64,000 nt of DNA from Spinacia oleracea. Taxonomy: Eukaryota > Streptophyta > Magnoliopsida > Caryophyllales > Amaranthaceae. Of the stretch, positions 47,219 through 59,790 are shown one piece after another (within the stretch, counting starts at the first letter, position 1; every line of letters begins with the position of its first letter). The position numbers and the translations under genes were made by a program. The stretch covers positions 113,433,157 through 113,497,156 of the forward strand of contig NC_079492.1 in NCBI RefSeq assembly GCF_020520425.1, read 5' to 3'. The notes beneath the pieces were generated by a model that was given only the letters and a program-made list of their open reading frames with translations, had not been told where the DNA came from and did no database searches.

Positions 47219-47516
47219 TGTAATGGACCACACCAAACCGTCTGACCCACCTGTTCTGGTTTACAGGAGGCGCAACAGAAGGACTGCAGGCACCAACAAC
47301 AACCTCAACAACACCAACACAGCAAGAGAAGTGGGAGCAGGCCCAGAGCACTAACTGACAAAAAAAAGGAGCAGCAACAGTCATTAATGAATTGTACTTA
47401 CAGCCTTTGGTTATGTAGTATAAGTAAGGAAAGAAAGGAAGAAGAGAGAATCAGAGAATTGATTTGTGTATTGAGAGTAGTAACCTAAAGTTAACTTGGA
47501 GAGTTGTAGCCTCAAG

Positions 47517-50416
47517 TGTAACACCCTAATAATTCCTTGCTTTTGTAAAATCATTTTCCAACTTAAAATAAAGGAATTACTAAAGTATTACCGCCACCGT
47601 GATAACGGTTAAGGCTATTACCAGAATTACGCAGCGAAATTAAATGTCAACTAACTTTTAAAAACCATAATTAATGAAATATTGAGGCCTCCTACAATTT
47701 GGAACCATAATGGCCCAAAACCCAAAATATAAATAATTCAAACATTTCAAACGTAATTAAAATATTAAATAAAATAGTTTCAAAGAACGAAAGCATGCAA
47801 CTCTCTCAATCATCCCAAGCCACATGATTTCGATCGTACTTGATCTACCAACCTGCTATATTAATTTACTCCCCAACAATGCAAGTGCAAATGATGGATC
47901 ATCATAGGGTCATTAAGGCAAAGGCCATGACCAGAAACACACAAAGCACGTAGTCAGCAAAAGCTGAGTACTTCAAGCATAGAGTAAATGAAACTAAAAC
48001 ATGCATCACTCACTAAGTACTAATCAACATGCAAAAGCCATATAATACTTAACAAACAATCATGAGACACAAGACTCGACTCTTGACTCGACTCTTGACT
48101 CACAATTTAATTAGAATAAGCTTCGAACGGGCCAAAAGAATAATCCACAAAGGGAAAAAGGTGATGGGAGCCAACCATACACCAAATATAATAATAATAA
48201 AATCGGGCCATACCGAGTGTCGGGCCATACTGACGGAATTCCTGCGCATAATATAAATGAAACAACGTCTTGTATCATTAGTAGGAGTACGAGCTTTCTG
48301 GCAAGACTCCCCCCATTGTTCATACTCAAGGTATATACGTTCCAAGAGTTTTGAAGCTTGTTCCGGTTGCACTTTACGTTTATTAATATTTTAATAAAGG
48401 CGAACTCAAGACTCGACAACATGCATACATACAATTAATATTATATGGCTTTTGCATGTTGATATCAACCAAGCAAGACACTTGTGATATTACTGCCATG
48501 TTCCTCCTCACCAAAGTGAGACTCCACATCATGCATATTAACATGAGGGTTGTGCCCTTGCACGACAAATCCTAATTCATTTCATACATAATATTCCCAA
48601 CTGAACCCTACATGTGCGGTGGCTTACGTGAGCTAACCCTTCACATGTGGTAAAATAAATAGTACAACGAGGTACAAATAAATGGCTCAAAGTATGCTAG
48701 ACATCCCGTACAATATCATACAAATAAACAATCCATCCCTTGCATGTGAAATAAACCATACATGCATAAATATTGAACAACATGATTGACAATGAAATCC
48801 ATACTCATAATAATTTCAACATGCTTGTTCAACAATTAATCCAATAAATCCAACATCACAAATCGCATGCTCGTTCACCAAAATAAACATGATTCCACAT
48901 AATGTAATTCACATCATCAACAATCATGTAATGTCATTGACAAAAAGGTGTGGTTGCCCTAGACTTGTACGTACCTTGAATACCTAAGCGTAGGAGCCAC
49001 TTTGCAATAACGAGCACTCAACTAGAAATCACCTCCTATCATCAAAATAATGAAACTTAAATTATTTCCATGTTCATTAAATTTCCAGCAACTTTACAAA
49101 AATTAAAACCTCCTTTATATTTTAGAATTCAATCGTTTTTCAATAATAAAATCGTCTCAATTTGCAAAATCAATCCCTAGTACGGAAACATACTTTTTCC
49201 ACCTTTAAAATCAATAAAAATCGACACTTTAAACCTTTATTCAAATCTGAAAATATAATTGATTATCATAATTAAATTCATCACCTAATTATGCTAATCA
49301 ATTGACTCATTAGGTCTAGGTTAAAACCCTAACTTGAAAATTCCAATAAAACTAGTTTAATATCATAAAAATCAATTCTTTATTCAATAAACAAATCTGA
49401 AAATTCATCCTTTAATAATTAAAACAAACCTAATGAATCACAACACACAAATCCTCAAACCACGGTATTCATAACCGGTTCCCAGCATTTGAATTACTCA
49501 AAACAATATTAATATAATAATTAAAAATACGGAATTTAAATAGAATAGGTAAGGAAGAAGAGAATTATACCAATCCGGCCTATAGCACGGAACAACCACG
49601 AATTAATGTGATTGGGCGAAAAGAATTGAACAACGAACGAACAACACACACACACAACCGTGTGTGTGCACACAGCAGCGAGGGGACGAGGCACAGGGGC
49701 GCGCGCTGCGACGAGGGGACGAGGGCAGCAGGGGCGCGCGCTGTGCGCGAGGAGAGAGCGAGAGAAGGCGAGAGTGTGGGCGTTGTGCGCGAGGGAAGGC
49801 GAGCGAAGCAGGGGCGCGCTGTGCGCGAGGGAGAGAGGAAGAGAGGGAGTGGGCGCTGGCGTGCGCGAGGAGAGAGCGAGAGGGAGTGGGCAGTGGGTGT
49901 GAGGCCGAGCAGCACGAGGGTGCAGCATCATGAGCACGGGGCTGTGTGCGTGCGTGCGGTGTGCCGAGCAAAGAGAGGAGAGGAGTGAGGTGCAAGAAAC
50001 CAGAAAGGGGCTTTATGAAATTTTAGGGGTTTATTTAATGATGGGGGAGTCTATTTATAGGCTCCCTAATCCCTTGATGGGCTAGGCTTAGGATATTTGA
50101 GTTGGGCTTAGGAATTAAATGAATTGGGCTAGCTTAGGATTTAAATTAAACTGTTTGGATTGGGCTCGTTTAATAAAACGAATTGGACTTTTTATTTAAA
50201 ACCCAAAGCTTTAAAAATCATTTGCAACTCATTTAATTTCCCGACTCAAGAATTAAATTCGTTTCGTAATTAATTAAAATAATAAATATTCTAATTAAAT
50301 TAAAATACATTAAATGCAATGCGTTTAAATATTATTTAAACGATAATAAAACGTAAAATGCTTTATAAATATAATAAAATATATTTATAAATATTATAAA
50401 AATACGAGGTATTACA
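47517..50416 (-). repeat. 3' LTR of the Tekay-type element
   Basis: 2900 bp. It differs from the other LTR by a duplicated 12-bp ACTCGACTCTTG unit near 48075, a 17-bp duplication near 48215 and a replaced segment near 48440-48465. The GC-rich block (49650-49990) and TATA box are shared. The long ORFs on both strands in that block are compositional. Confidence 0.93.
50052..50060 (-). promoter_or_regulatory. TATA box in 3' LTR
   Basis: CTATAAATAG on the minus strand. The equivalent site in the 5' LTR is at 59782-59790. Confidence 0.6.
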
Positions 50417-50687
50417 GTCTACCCTCCTTAAAAGAAGTTTCGTTCCGAAACTTGGGTTCGGAAATCAAAATTCAACTCAAAACTTGAGACTTTCTGAGAC
50501 TTTCAATACGTTCATTTACAAAAATTTTAAGTTGCTGTACTCTTCACATGATTAAACAGGACAATAATAAGTGCAAATTCAATAGAAAGCACTAAATTGG
50601 GCATAAAATAGGGTAAAATAAGGTAAAAAGCGCGAAATTCTACCCCACTCTACCCCCCTTAAAAGACACGAGTTACGACCCCGTAAC

Positions 50688-52055
50688 TCAACTAACCTCG
50701 GGAAAAAGCTCGGGATATTTCTTTCTCATTTCGTCCTCCGCTTCCCAAGTGGCTTCCACAAATTCTAGATTAGACCACAACACTTTGACAATTTTCACAT
50801 CTTTAGTACGCGTACTACGCACTTTGCTATCAAGGATTTTGACAGGTCTTTCCTCAAATGTTAGACTTTGGTCTAATTCTATGGTCTCCGGTTGCAACAC
50901 ATGCGATTTATCCGGGATATATTTCCTTAACTGAGATATGTGGAACACATTATGCACTCTATGCAAGTCCATAGGCAAGGCTAGTCTATAAGCTACCTTT
51001 CCGATTCTCTCTAAGATCTCATATGGGCCTATGTACTTAGGGATTAACTTCCCTTTCTTCCCAAATCTCATGACACCTTTCATTGGTGACACTTTGAGCA
51101 ACACTTTATCACCTATGTTGAACTCTTCATCCCTACGTTTCAAGTCTGCATAACTCTTTTGGCGATCCTGCGCCGCTTGAATCTTTGATTGGATGGTTCT
51201 GATTTGGTTCATGGTGTCCTCTATCATTTGAGGTTCCAACACTACGGTTTCACTAATATCGTTCCAACAAAGTGGACTTCTACACTTTCGTCCATACAAA
51301 GCTTCAAATGGTGCCATTCCAATGCTAGCATGATAGCTATTGTTATAGGAAAACTCAATCAGATGTAGGCTATCTTCCCAACTTCCTTGGAAATCAATAA
51401 CACATGCCCGAAGCATGTCCTCCAGGGTTTGGATAGTCCTTTCAGTTTGTCCATCCGTGGCTGGGTGGAAGGCTGTACTCATTTTCAATGTCGTACCAAA
51501 ACTCTTCTGCACACTTTTCCAGAAATTCGAAAGAAACCTTGAATCCCTATCTGATACGATATCCTTAGGAACTCCATGTAACCTCACAACATTCTTAATG
51601 TAGGCTTTAGCAAGTTGTTCCATTTTCCAGGTTTCCTTCATTGGTATAAACACTGCTGACTTGGTCAACCTATCTACCACAACCCAAATTGTATCATTCC
51701 CAGTCTTTGACTTAGGTAAACAAGTGACAAAGTCCATAGAAATACAGTCCCATTTCCAGCTTGGAATCTCTAAAGGTTGGACCTTCCCTTGAGGTCTCCT
51801 ATGCTCAATTTTAACCTTTTGACAAGTCAAACATCTAGCCACAAATTCATCCACTTCGTTCTTCATCCTTGGCCACCAATAGACCTTTTTCAAGTCCTTA
51901 TACAACTTGTCACCCCCTGGGTGCACAGAATATGGCGTATTATACCCTTCTTTCATCAATCTCTCTTTCAGTTCTCCACACTTTTGAGGCACGCACCACC
52001 TGCCTTTGTACCTCAAACTTCCATCATCATGGATTCGGAAATCTAACTCCTTACC
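50688..52055 (-). pseudogene. Tekay integrase and chromodomain
   Basis: Continues the same frame after a TAA at 52056. Features in order: a zinc-binding region with HPGGDKLY and CLTCQKVK; the DDE core with D in SMDFVTCLPKS, D in VSDRDSRF and E in DGQTERTIQTLE; the GPYEILERIGKVAYRL block; and a C-terminal chromodomain (VKVLWSNLEFVEATWEAEDEM), which marks chromoviruses and targets insertion to heterochromatin in this group. No other defect within this part. It ends at 50688, just before the polypurine tract. Confidence 0.93.
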
Positions 52056-54272
52056 TTATGAACTCTTTTCCTTGATTCGCTCCAATTTTACATCACCAGC
52101 TTGATTCTCTCTAATCTCATCAAATATTGACGGTTGGATGGTTAAGGCATTCATTATTCCCACAAGGCTTTCACCACTTACTATTTCAAGGTTCAAAAGC
52201 TGCATGTCCTTACACAGCTCGTTAGCAACTACTAACGCATTAACACTATGACTTGATTTCCTACTCAAGGCATCCGCAACTACATTGGCTTTTCCCTCAT
52301 GGTACTGGATATCCAAATCATAGTCCTTAATTAACTCCAACCACCTTCGTTGGCGCATATTCAAATCCTTATGTGTGAAGATGTACTTCAAACTCTTGTG
52401 GTCCGTAAATATCCTACACTTCACACCATACAGATAGTGTCTCCATATCTTCAATGCGAATACTATAGCCGCTAGCTCTAAATCATGGGTAGGGTAATTG
52501 GATTCATATGGCTTCAATTGCCTTGACGCATACGCAATAAATTTCCCGTTTTGCATCAATACACACCCTAACCAATTCTTAGAGGCATCACTATACACAT
52601 CGTATGCACCACTCTCATCTGGTAAGGTTAACACTGGCGCGATTGTCAATCGCGTCTTTAAGGCTTGGAATGCTTCCTCACACTGGTCACTCCATTCAAA
52701 CTTGGTTTCCTTCTTCATCAAGGTAGTCATGGGCTTGGCTATCCTAGAGAAGTCTTGTACAAATCGTCTATAGTAGCCAGCTAATCCCAGAAAACTACGA
52801 ATGTCAGTCACACTCTTGGGTGTAGGCAATTCACTAACAGCTTTGATCTTAGCAGGGTCAACTGCCACTCCTTCTTTTGACACAAAATGTCCCAAAAATG
52901 CAACTCTTTCCAACCAAAACTCACACTTTGAGAACTTGGCATACAACTGGTTATCTCTCAAGGTACTCAACACCGATCTCAAGTGTTCCGCGTGATCTTC
53001 TTCACTCTTTGAATACACTAGGATGTCATCTATGAAAACCACTACAAACTTGTCCAAATAGGCATGGAATACACGGTTCATTAAGTCCATAAATATTGCA
53101 GAGGAATTGGTTAACCCAAAAGGCATAACAGTGAACTCATAATGTCCATATCTAGTTCTGAATGCAGTCTTTGGTATGTCATGGTCAGCGATTCTCAATT
53201 GAAGATAACCCGAACGCAAATCGATCTTTGAAAAGATTCCTGCTCCTTTTAGTTGGTCAAATAGGTCTTCTATCCTAGGTAATGGATATTTGTTCTTGAT
53301 TGTGACTTTATTGAGCTCCCTGTAGTTTATACAGAGCCTCATGCTTCCATCCTTTTTCTTCACAAACAACACTGGTGCTCCCCAAGGCGATGCGCTTGGC
53401 CTAATATAACCTTTCTCCAATAGATCCTCTAGTTGGCTTTTTAATTCATTCATTTCTGCTGGAGCCATTCGATAAGGTGCTTTTGAAATAGGGGCGGTTC
53501 CAGGCACTAAATCTATGGTAAAGTCAATAGGTCGATTGGGAGGCATCCCTGGGATCTCTTCTGGAAATACATCAAGGAATTCATTGACTACTGCAATATC
53601 CTCAGGCTGATCCTTGATCACATGCTCTAAGTTCCTCACATTACATAAGAAGGCTGGGTTCCCTTTACTGACTAGCTTCACGAGTTCCATTGCCGTGATG
53701 ATTCCTATGTTCTTAGATTTACCAAAACGACGATATGACACTACTTTGCCTAGGCTAGACCTCAAGTGAACCTTCTGCTTCTCACAATCTATTTTGGCTT
53801 TGAACTTGGCCAACCAATCCATTCCTAGAATTACGTCTAGCTCTCCTAGCTCGAATTCGATTAGGTTAGATAAGAACACGGTCTTGGCTATGGTCATAGG
53901 CACATCTCTATGGATTTTGGTACACTTCACTATACTACCAGTAGGTATGACTATAGGTACTTCAATTGATTCAGGCTCTTTCAACCCTAATTTCCCCAAA
54001 GCATCTACTGATATAAAAGAATAAGTCGCACCAGAATCAAATAGAACTTTAACTGAAACGGAATTAATAGAAAAAGTACCCGCTATGACGTCAGAGGAAG
54101 TCTCCGCTTCTTGCCTAGATATCACATTCAACTTTCCTTGGGCAACTCCTTTGTTATAGCCACCTCCATTGGTGTTCCCATTGTTGTTTCGATTCTCATT
54201 CTGCTGTTGGTTCCCTCCAGGCTTTCCATGGTTCTGGTGATTGCCATTGCTATTGCCATTGTTACCACTTTG
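52056..54272 (-). pseudogene. Tekay protease, reverse transcriptase and RNase H
   Basis: In frame with gag after the TAA at 54273-54275. The retropepsin motif is [13 protein letters not shown]; the RT palm has [14 protein letters not shown] and the catalytic [11 protein letters not shown]; RNase H has [12 protein letters not shown], the [10 protein letters not shown] block and [12 protein letters not shown] Gly/Asn-rich linker (54272-54131) joins gag to protease. It ends at the TAA at 52056-52058 between RNase H and integrase. Confidence 0.93.
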
Positions 54273-55280
54273 TTAGTTCCTTTGATTTCCACCTCTATTT
54301 CCCCCATTCCGGATCTTATTATTCCGGTTATTGCCTTGGTGGTTACCTTGATTAGGCTTTCCATTCTTAGAATAGCATTCATACTCCCTATGGCCTAACT
54401 TCTGACAGAATCTACAAGTCACCAAATTCCCATGACAATCTTTTCCAGGGTGATTCATGTTACAACGCCTACATTCGTAGGTCCGTACTCCATTCCTTCC
54501 AGAATGATTTCCACCACCTTGGTTGTTGCGATTACTACCATTGTTAGCCCTAAACTGGAAATTCCCATTTCCTTTGTGCTTCTTAAAATTCCCCTGATTC
54601 TGATGGTTATTTCCTTGATTCGAGCTTCCACCATCCTTTCTCTTTTCAGCACTACCATTCTTCCTTTGCTGTAGCGCATACAGGTGAGCAGCTTTTCCGT
54701 ACAGGGTGTCTAATGAGGTAAAGGTCTCTCCAGACAACAACAGCTGTAAGTCCATGGTCAAACCATTCTCAAATCTTTGAGCCCTGAGCTCTTCCATTGC
54801 CACCACTTCAGGTGCAAACCTAGACAGCTCTATAAACTTAGAATAGTATTCCGTCACAGACAGACCTCCCATCTTGAGTTCAATGAACTCCTGCGCCTTT
54901 TGCTTCTTCAGGTAGGGTGGGTAAAACTTGTTCCTTAGTGCAGTTTTGAATGCTTCCCATCCAAAGTTAGGTGTGGCTCTAAGGGTATTTTCACATCGTT
55001 GCCACCATAAATCAGCTTCACCTCTCAGGTAGTACACAACACTATTCACCCTAAGGTGTTTGGGGCAATTCACAGCTACAATGAGTTTATCAAACTCTCT
55101 CAACCAGTTCTCCAACACACTTGGTTCAATCTCTCCGCTATAGAGTGGAGGCTTGCTTTGAGCTATTTTCTTAAACATTTCCCCAGCCGGGTCATGCATT
55201 GGGTTTGCTCTGGTTTGAGCTAGGTCACGAACTACCTCAGCTAGTTGTCTAACCACTTCGGAAATCTCTTGGCTAGCCAT
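54273..55280 (-). CDS. Tekay Gag
   Basis: 335 codons from ATG at 55280. Retrotrans_gag domain from about residue 55 to 200 (NWLREFDKLI, ADLWWQRCE, FKTALRNKFYPPYLK), followed by a basic Gly/Asn-rich region and two zinc-knuckle-like motifs near residues 268-305 (CRRCNMNHPGKDC and CRFCQKLGHREYEC). It ends at a TAA in the Asn/Gly-rich linker; the frame continues into protease, so the stop is either a mutation or a gag-pol readthrough point. Mutation is more likely since members of this clade usually have a single gag-pol ORF. Confidence 0.9.
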   Translation of the reverse strand: MASQEISEVVRQLAEVVRDLAQTRANPMHDPAGEMFKKIAQSKPPLYSGEIEPSVLENWLREFDKLIVAVNCPKHLRVNSVVYYLRGEADLWWQRCENTLRATPNFGWEAFKTALRNKFYPPYLKKQKAQEFIELKMGGLSVTEYYSKFIELSRFAPEVVAMEELRAQRFENGLTMDLQLLLSGETFTSLDTLYGKAAHLYALQQRKNGSAEKRKDGGSSNQGNNHQNQGNFKKHKGNGNFQFRANNGSNRNNQGGGNHSGRNGVRTYECRRCNMNHPGKDCHGNLVTCRFCQKLGHREYECYSKNGKPNQGNHQGNNRNNKIRNGGNRGGNQRN

Positions 55281-55857
55281 ATCCCTTCTCCTGAATAAAT
55301 AAAAAGGCTAACTTTAATATTGGTTGGACATGACAACACTAAGGCACTGGTTCGACAACGAACCTACTCACAACAAGAACACATTTAAGCGCAACCTAGG
55401 GGGAAGAGTTGGCGCCACTTTCGGGCCTTCTCACCCCACTATTCGATGCAAGTAAATTTAGATGGTTGCTACTAAACCACCTTGCACATAAAATTTCATT
55501 GAAGAAATAACAAATAATCCCTTTGCGATACCCACAAGACTTAGGATTGAGAATTAAACTTAAAGGATAACGAAAAAGGAAATTCTATTCTTTTATTAAA
55601 ACTCCAATGAATAAGTCTTACATCCACTAATGCCATAACATTTATTCTCCAACTATAATAAACTAAAACCATAAATAGTGGCTTTGCCACTTTATTAATC
55701 AACGAAAAATAAAACCAAGGATTACATTTCTCTAGAGACTAACGTTATCACGACGATCATTTCTTTCCTTGTATTGCTCTGGAGTAAAGTCTTGATCATT
55801 AGGATCATCCAAGTCTTCTTCCGGATCCGAGTCTTCATCCATAGCCTCATCATTTTG

Positions 55858-56439
55858 CTATGGCTCACTATCAACCACATTATTCTCTTCAAGCTCATCT
55901 TCAGACCCACTGGATATCTCAATGGTTGGTTCAGGAACTATAGGGTTAGGATTTTCAATCTCTACCACATCATCATCACTATCCTCCTCAACATCACTAG
56001 CTTGTTCATCATGGATCATGTCATCCTCACCATCACTTTCTACTGCTCCATAGCCCATACCTAGACCCGCAGAATACTTCCCATCCTCATAGCTAATTTC
56101 CGCAACCTCTAGTATAGTAGCAAGAACCTCAGAATCATACTTCCACCTACCATCACTAGTCCCATACTTGTACCAATTAGGGGTACCATCACCATAATGC
56201 ATGTCACTGAACCTATTCTTGAGGTCTATGTAAGGGTTCTTATGGGGTAAACAATGTATAATCATACTAGCCATCATATCTTTGTGCCTAAGGTGGGGCA
56301 TATTCTTGGTCGAAGCCAAATAGTCACAAGCAAACACGATCTTTTGAACATACGTGCGAGGAGTCTCATTATCCATCTTCTCTAAGTATCCTAGACTGGT
56401 GAACTTAGAAGGTAGCATCCTTAATTCCTGAAAATTCAC
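55858..56439 (-). CDS. Extra acidic ORF upstream of gag in the Tekay element
   Basis: The frame opens at 56439, with the first ATG at 56418, and runs to a TAG at 55858-55860, about 187 codons; it then continues open and equally acidic for 41 more codons to 55735. The N-terminal part is mixed, with SLGYLEKMDNETPRTYVQK and a His-rich CLPHKNPYIDLKNRF stretch. The C-terminal half is strongly acidic (runs of D/E such as DVEEDSDDDVVEIE). A TTTTCAG just upstream of the first ATG (56427-56433) could be a splice acceptor. It lies between the primer-binding site and gag on the same strand. I recognise no domain. Its length, lack of low complexity in the N-terminal half and coding continuity past the stop suggest a real protein. 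Confidence 0.6.
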   Translation of the reverse strand: MNFQELRMLPSKFTSLGYLEKMDNETPRTYVQKIVFACDYLASTKNMPHLRHKDMMASMIIHCLPHKNPYIDLKNRFSDMHYGDGTPNWYKYGTSDGRWKYDSEVLATILEVAEISYEDGKYSAGLGMGYGAVESDGEDDMIHDEQASDVEEDSDDDVVEIENPNPIVPEPTIEISSGSEDELEENNVVDSEP

Positions 56440-57251
56440 AACTCAAAAGTCTTACTAACGCGTTTCCATAGAAATTCCAACCCCAAAAGGATACAATAAA
56501 TAGTTCGTGGAGCCATACAATTTCAATGCACAAATATATGCTCAACATGAAATATGATGCAATTAATCACATGAAGCAAGATAAAACATGGTTAGAACAT
56601 ATACATGGCACTTAATAATCACATTGTCACATAATATGCATTCTTAGACTAATATGCCCTTCTTAGTCTACCCATTTCTCACTTGAAAATAATATTAATT
56701 TTCGAAATTAATTAAGAAATAACTCCTAACTTTGTTGAAATTATTTAAATTAAAATCGAAAATTAATAAGAATTATTGATTAATTAAATAAATAAATTTG
56801 GGATAACAAAAAAAAAAAAAAAGAAATCCGAAAAATTAAAATATAAATTCGAGGAAAAAGTATTCGAATAATAATAAATAAATAAATAATTAAATAAAAT
56901 AAATAATTCGGATATTTTAAGAAAATCCGAAAATTATAAGATTTTATTTTTTTCGAATTTAGTTCAAAATTTTCGAGTGAAATAAATAAATAAATAAATA
57001 AATAAATAAGAAAAATATTTCGGAAATTTTAATTAAATTAAATAATAACCCAACTTTTCAACTCATTTCAAAGGACCCAAAATAATTTATATTTGACCTT
57101 TAAAATATTGAGTACTCAAAATAATACGTTTTGACTTTAGGAAAATAATTTTCGAAAATCCTAAAGTTCCGCAATCGTAGTTTAATGATTTACCACTTTG
57201 CACTATTAATTAATGCAAACCAGCTCTCAAACTAGAGATCTGATACCACTT
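56440..57251 (-). other. Untranslated leader of the Tekay element
   Basis: AT-rich sequence with AAATAAATAAAT microsatellites (56876-56890, 56980-57008) between the extra ORF and the primer-binding site. No ORF of note. Confidence 0.5.
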
Positions 57252-59384
57252 TGTAACACCCTAATAATTCCTTGCTTTTATAAAATCATTTTCCAACTTA
57301 AAAAAAAGGAATTACTAAAGTATTACCGCCACCGTGATAACGGTTAAGGCTATTACCAGAATTACGCAGTGGAATTAAATGTCAACTAACTTTTAAAAAC
57401 CATAATTAATGAAATATTGAGGCCTCCTACAATTTGGAACCATAATGGCCCAAAACCCAAAATATAAATAATTCAAACATTTCAAACATAATTAAAATAT
57501 TAAATAAAATAGTTTCAAAGAACGAAAGCATGCAACTCTCTCAATCATCCCAAGCCACATGATTTCGATCGTACTTGATCTACCAACCTGCTATATTAAT
57601 CTACTCCCCAACAATGCAAGTGCAAATGATAGATCATCATAGGTTCATTAAGGCAAAGGTCATGACCAGAAACACACAAAGCACGTAGTCAGCAAAAGCT
57701 GAGTACTTACAAGCATAGAGTAAATGAAACAAAAACATGCATCACTCACTAAGTACTAATCAACATGCAAAAGCCATATAATACTTAACAAACAATCATG
57801 AGACATAAGACTCGACTCTTGACTCACAATTTAATTAGAATAAGCTTCGAACGGGCCAAAAGAATAATCCACAAAGGGAAAAAGGTGGTGGGAGCCAACC
57901 ATACACCAAATATAATAATAATAAAATCGGGCCATACCGACGGAATTCCTGCGCATAATATAAATGAAACAACGTCTTGTATCATTAGTAGGAGTACGAG
58001 CTTTCCGGCAAGACTCCCCCCATTGTTCATACTCAAGGTATATACGTTACAAGAGTTTTGAAGCTTGTTCCGGCTGCACTTTACGTTTATTAATATTTTA
58101 ATAAAGGCGAACTCAAGACTCGACAACATGCATACATACAATTAATAAACAACAACCAAAACAATCTTATTTTAATGCTTTAAGACTTGTGATCAACCAA
58201 GCAAGACACTTGTGATATTACTACCATGTTCCTCCTCACAAAAGTGAGACTCCACATCATGCATATTAACATGAGGGTTGTGCCCTTGCACGACAAATCC
58301 TAATTCATTTCATACATAATATTCCCAACTGAACCCTACATGTGCGGTGGCTTACGTGAGCTAACCCTTCACATGTGGTAAAATAAATAGTACAACGAGG
58401 TACAAATAAATGGCTCAAAGTATGCTAGACATCCCGTACAATATCATACAAATAAACAATCCATCCCTTGCATGTGAAATAAACCATACATGCATAAATA
58501 TTGAACAACATGATTGACAATGAAATCCATACTCATAATAATTTCAACATGCTTGTTCAACAATTAATCCAATAAATCCAACATCACAAATCACATGCTC
58601 GTTCACCAAAATAAACATGATTCCACATAATGTAATTCACATCATCAAAAATCATGTAATGTCATTGACAAAAAGGTGTGGTCGCCCTAGACTTGTACGT
58701 ACCTTGAATACCTAAGCGTAGGGGTCACTTTGCAATAACGAGCACTCAACTAGAAATCACCTCCTATCATCAAAATAATGAAACTTAAATTATTTCCATG
58801 TTCATTAAATTTCCAGCAATTTTATAAAAATTAAAACCTCCTTTAGATTTTAGAATTCAATCGTTTTTCAATAATAAAATCGTCCCAATTTGCAAAATCA
58901 ATCCCTAGTACGGAAACATACTTTTTCCGCCTTTAAAATCAATAAAAATCGACACTTTAAACCTTTATTCAAATATGAAAATATAATTGATTATCATAAT
59001 TAAATTCATCACCTAATTATGCTAATCAATTGACTCATTAGGTCTAGGTTAAAACCCTAACTTGAAAATTCCAATAAAACTAGTTTAATATCATAAAAAT
59101 CAATGCTTTATTCAATAAACAAATCTGAAAATTCATCCTTTAATAATTAAAACAAACCTAATGAATCACAACACACAAATCCTCAAACCACGGTATTCAT
59201 AACCGGTTCCCAGCATTTTAATTACTCAAAACAATATTAATATAATAATTTAAAATACGGAATTTAAATAGAATAGGTAAGGAAGAAGAGAATTATACCA
59301 ATCCGGCCTATAGCACGGAACAACCACGAATTAATGTGATTGGGCGAAAAGAATTGAACAACGAACGAGCAACACACACACACA

Positions 59385-59715
59385 CGACCGTGTGTGTGCG
59401 CGCAGCAGCGAGGGGACGAGGCACAGGGGCGCGCGCTGCAACGAGGGGGCGAGGGCAGCAGGGGCGCGCGTTGTGCGCAAGGAGAGAGCGAGAGAAGGCG
59501 AGAGTGTGGGCGCTGTGCGCGAGGGAAGGCGAGCGAAGCAGGGGCGCGCTGTGCGCGAGGGAGAGAGTAAGAGAGGGAGTGGGCGCTGGCGTGCGCGAGG
59601 AGAGAGCGAGAGGGAGTGGGCGCTGGGCGTGAGGCCGAGCAGCACGAGGGCGCAGCAGCACGAGCACGGGGCTGTGTGCGTGCGTGCGGTGTGCCGAGCA
59701 AAGAGAGGAGAGGAG
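59385..59715 (-). repeat. GC-rich CpG-dense block in the LTR
   Basis: About 330 bp of GAG/GCGCG-rich sequence bordered by an ACACACACACGACCGTGTGTGTGC near-palindrome, in an otherwise AT-rich element. Overlapping ORFs of about 100-150 codons exist on both strands, rich in Arg, Ala, Ser, Pro or Glu. The same block is at 49650-49990 in the other LTR. Only composition supports these ORFs, so none is called. Confidence 0.75.
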
Positions 59716-59781
59716 TGAGGTGCAAGAAATCAAAAAGGGGCTTTATGAAATTTTAGGGGTACATTTAATGATGGGGGAGTC

Positions 59782-59790
59782 TATTTATAG
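59782..59790 (-). promoter_or_regulatory. TATA box of the Tekay 5' LTR
   Basis: CTATAAATAG read on the minus strand within U3; likely core promoter of the element. Confidence 0.6.

Noticed and set aside
49536..49995. Several overlapping 80-130-codon ORFs on both strands
   Set aside because: They lie in the GC-rich low-complexity block of an LTR, recur at 59264-59733, and are open on both strands because of composition; no domain or start context supports them.
53794..54674. Plus-strand ORFs opposite the Tekay gag-protease
   Set aside because: Antisense of the Asn/Gly-rich linker and protease; hydrophobic composition is a mirror artefact, not membrane proteins.
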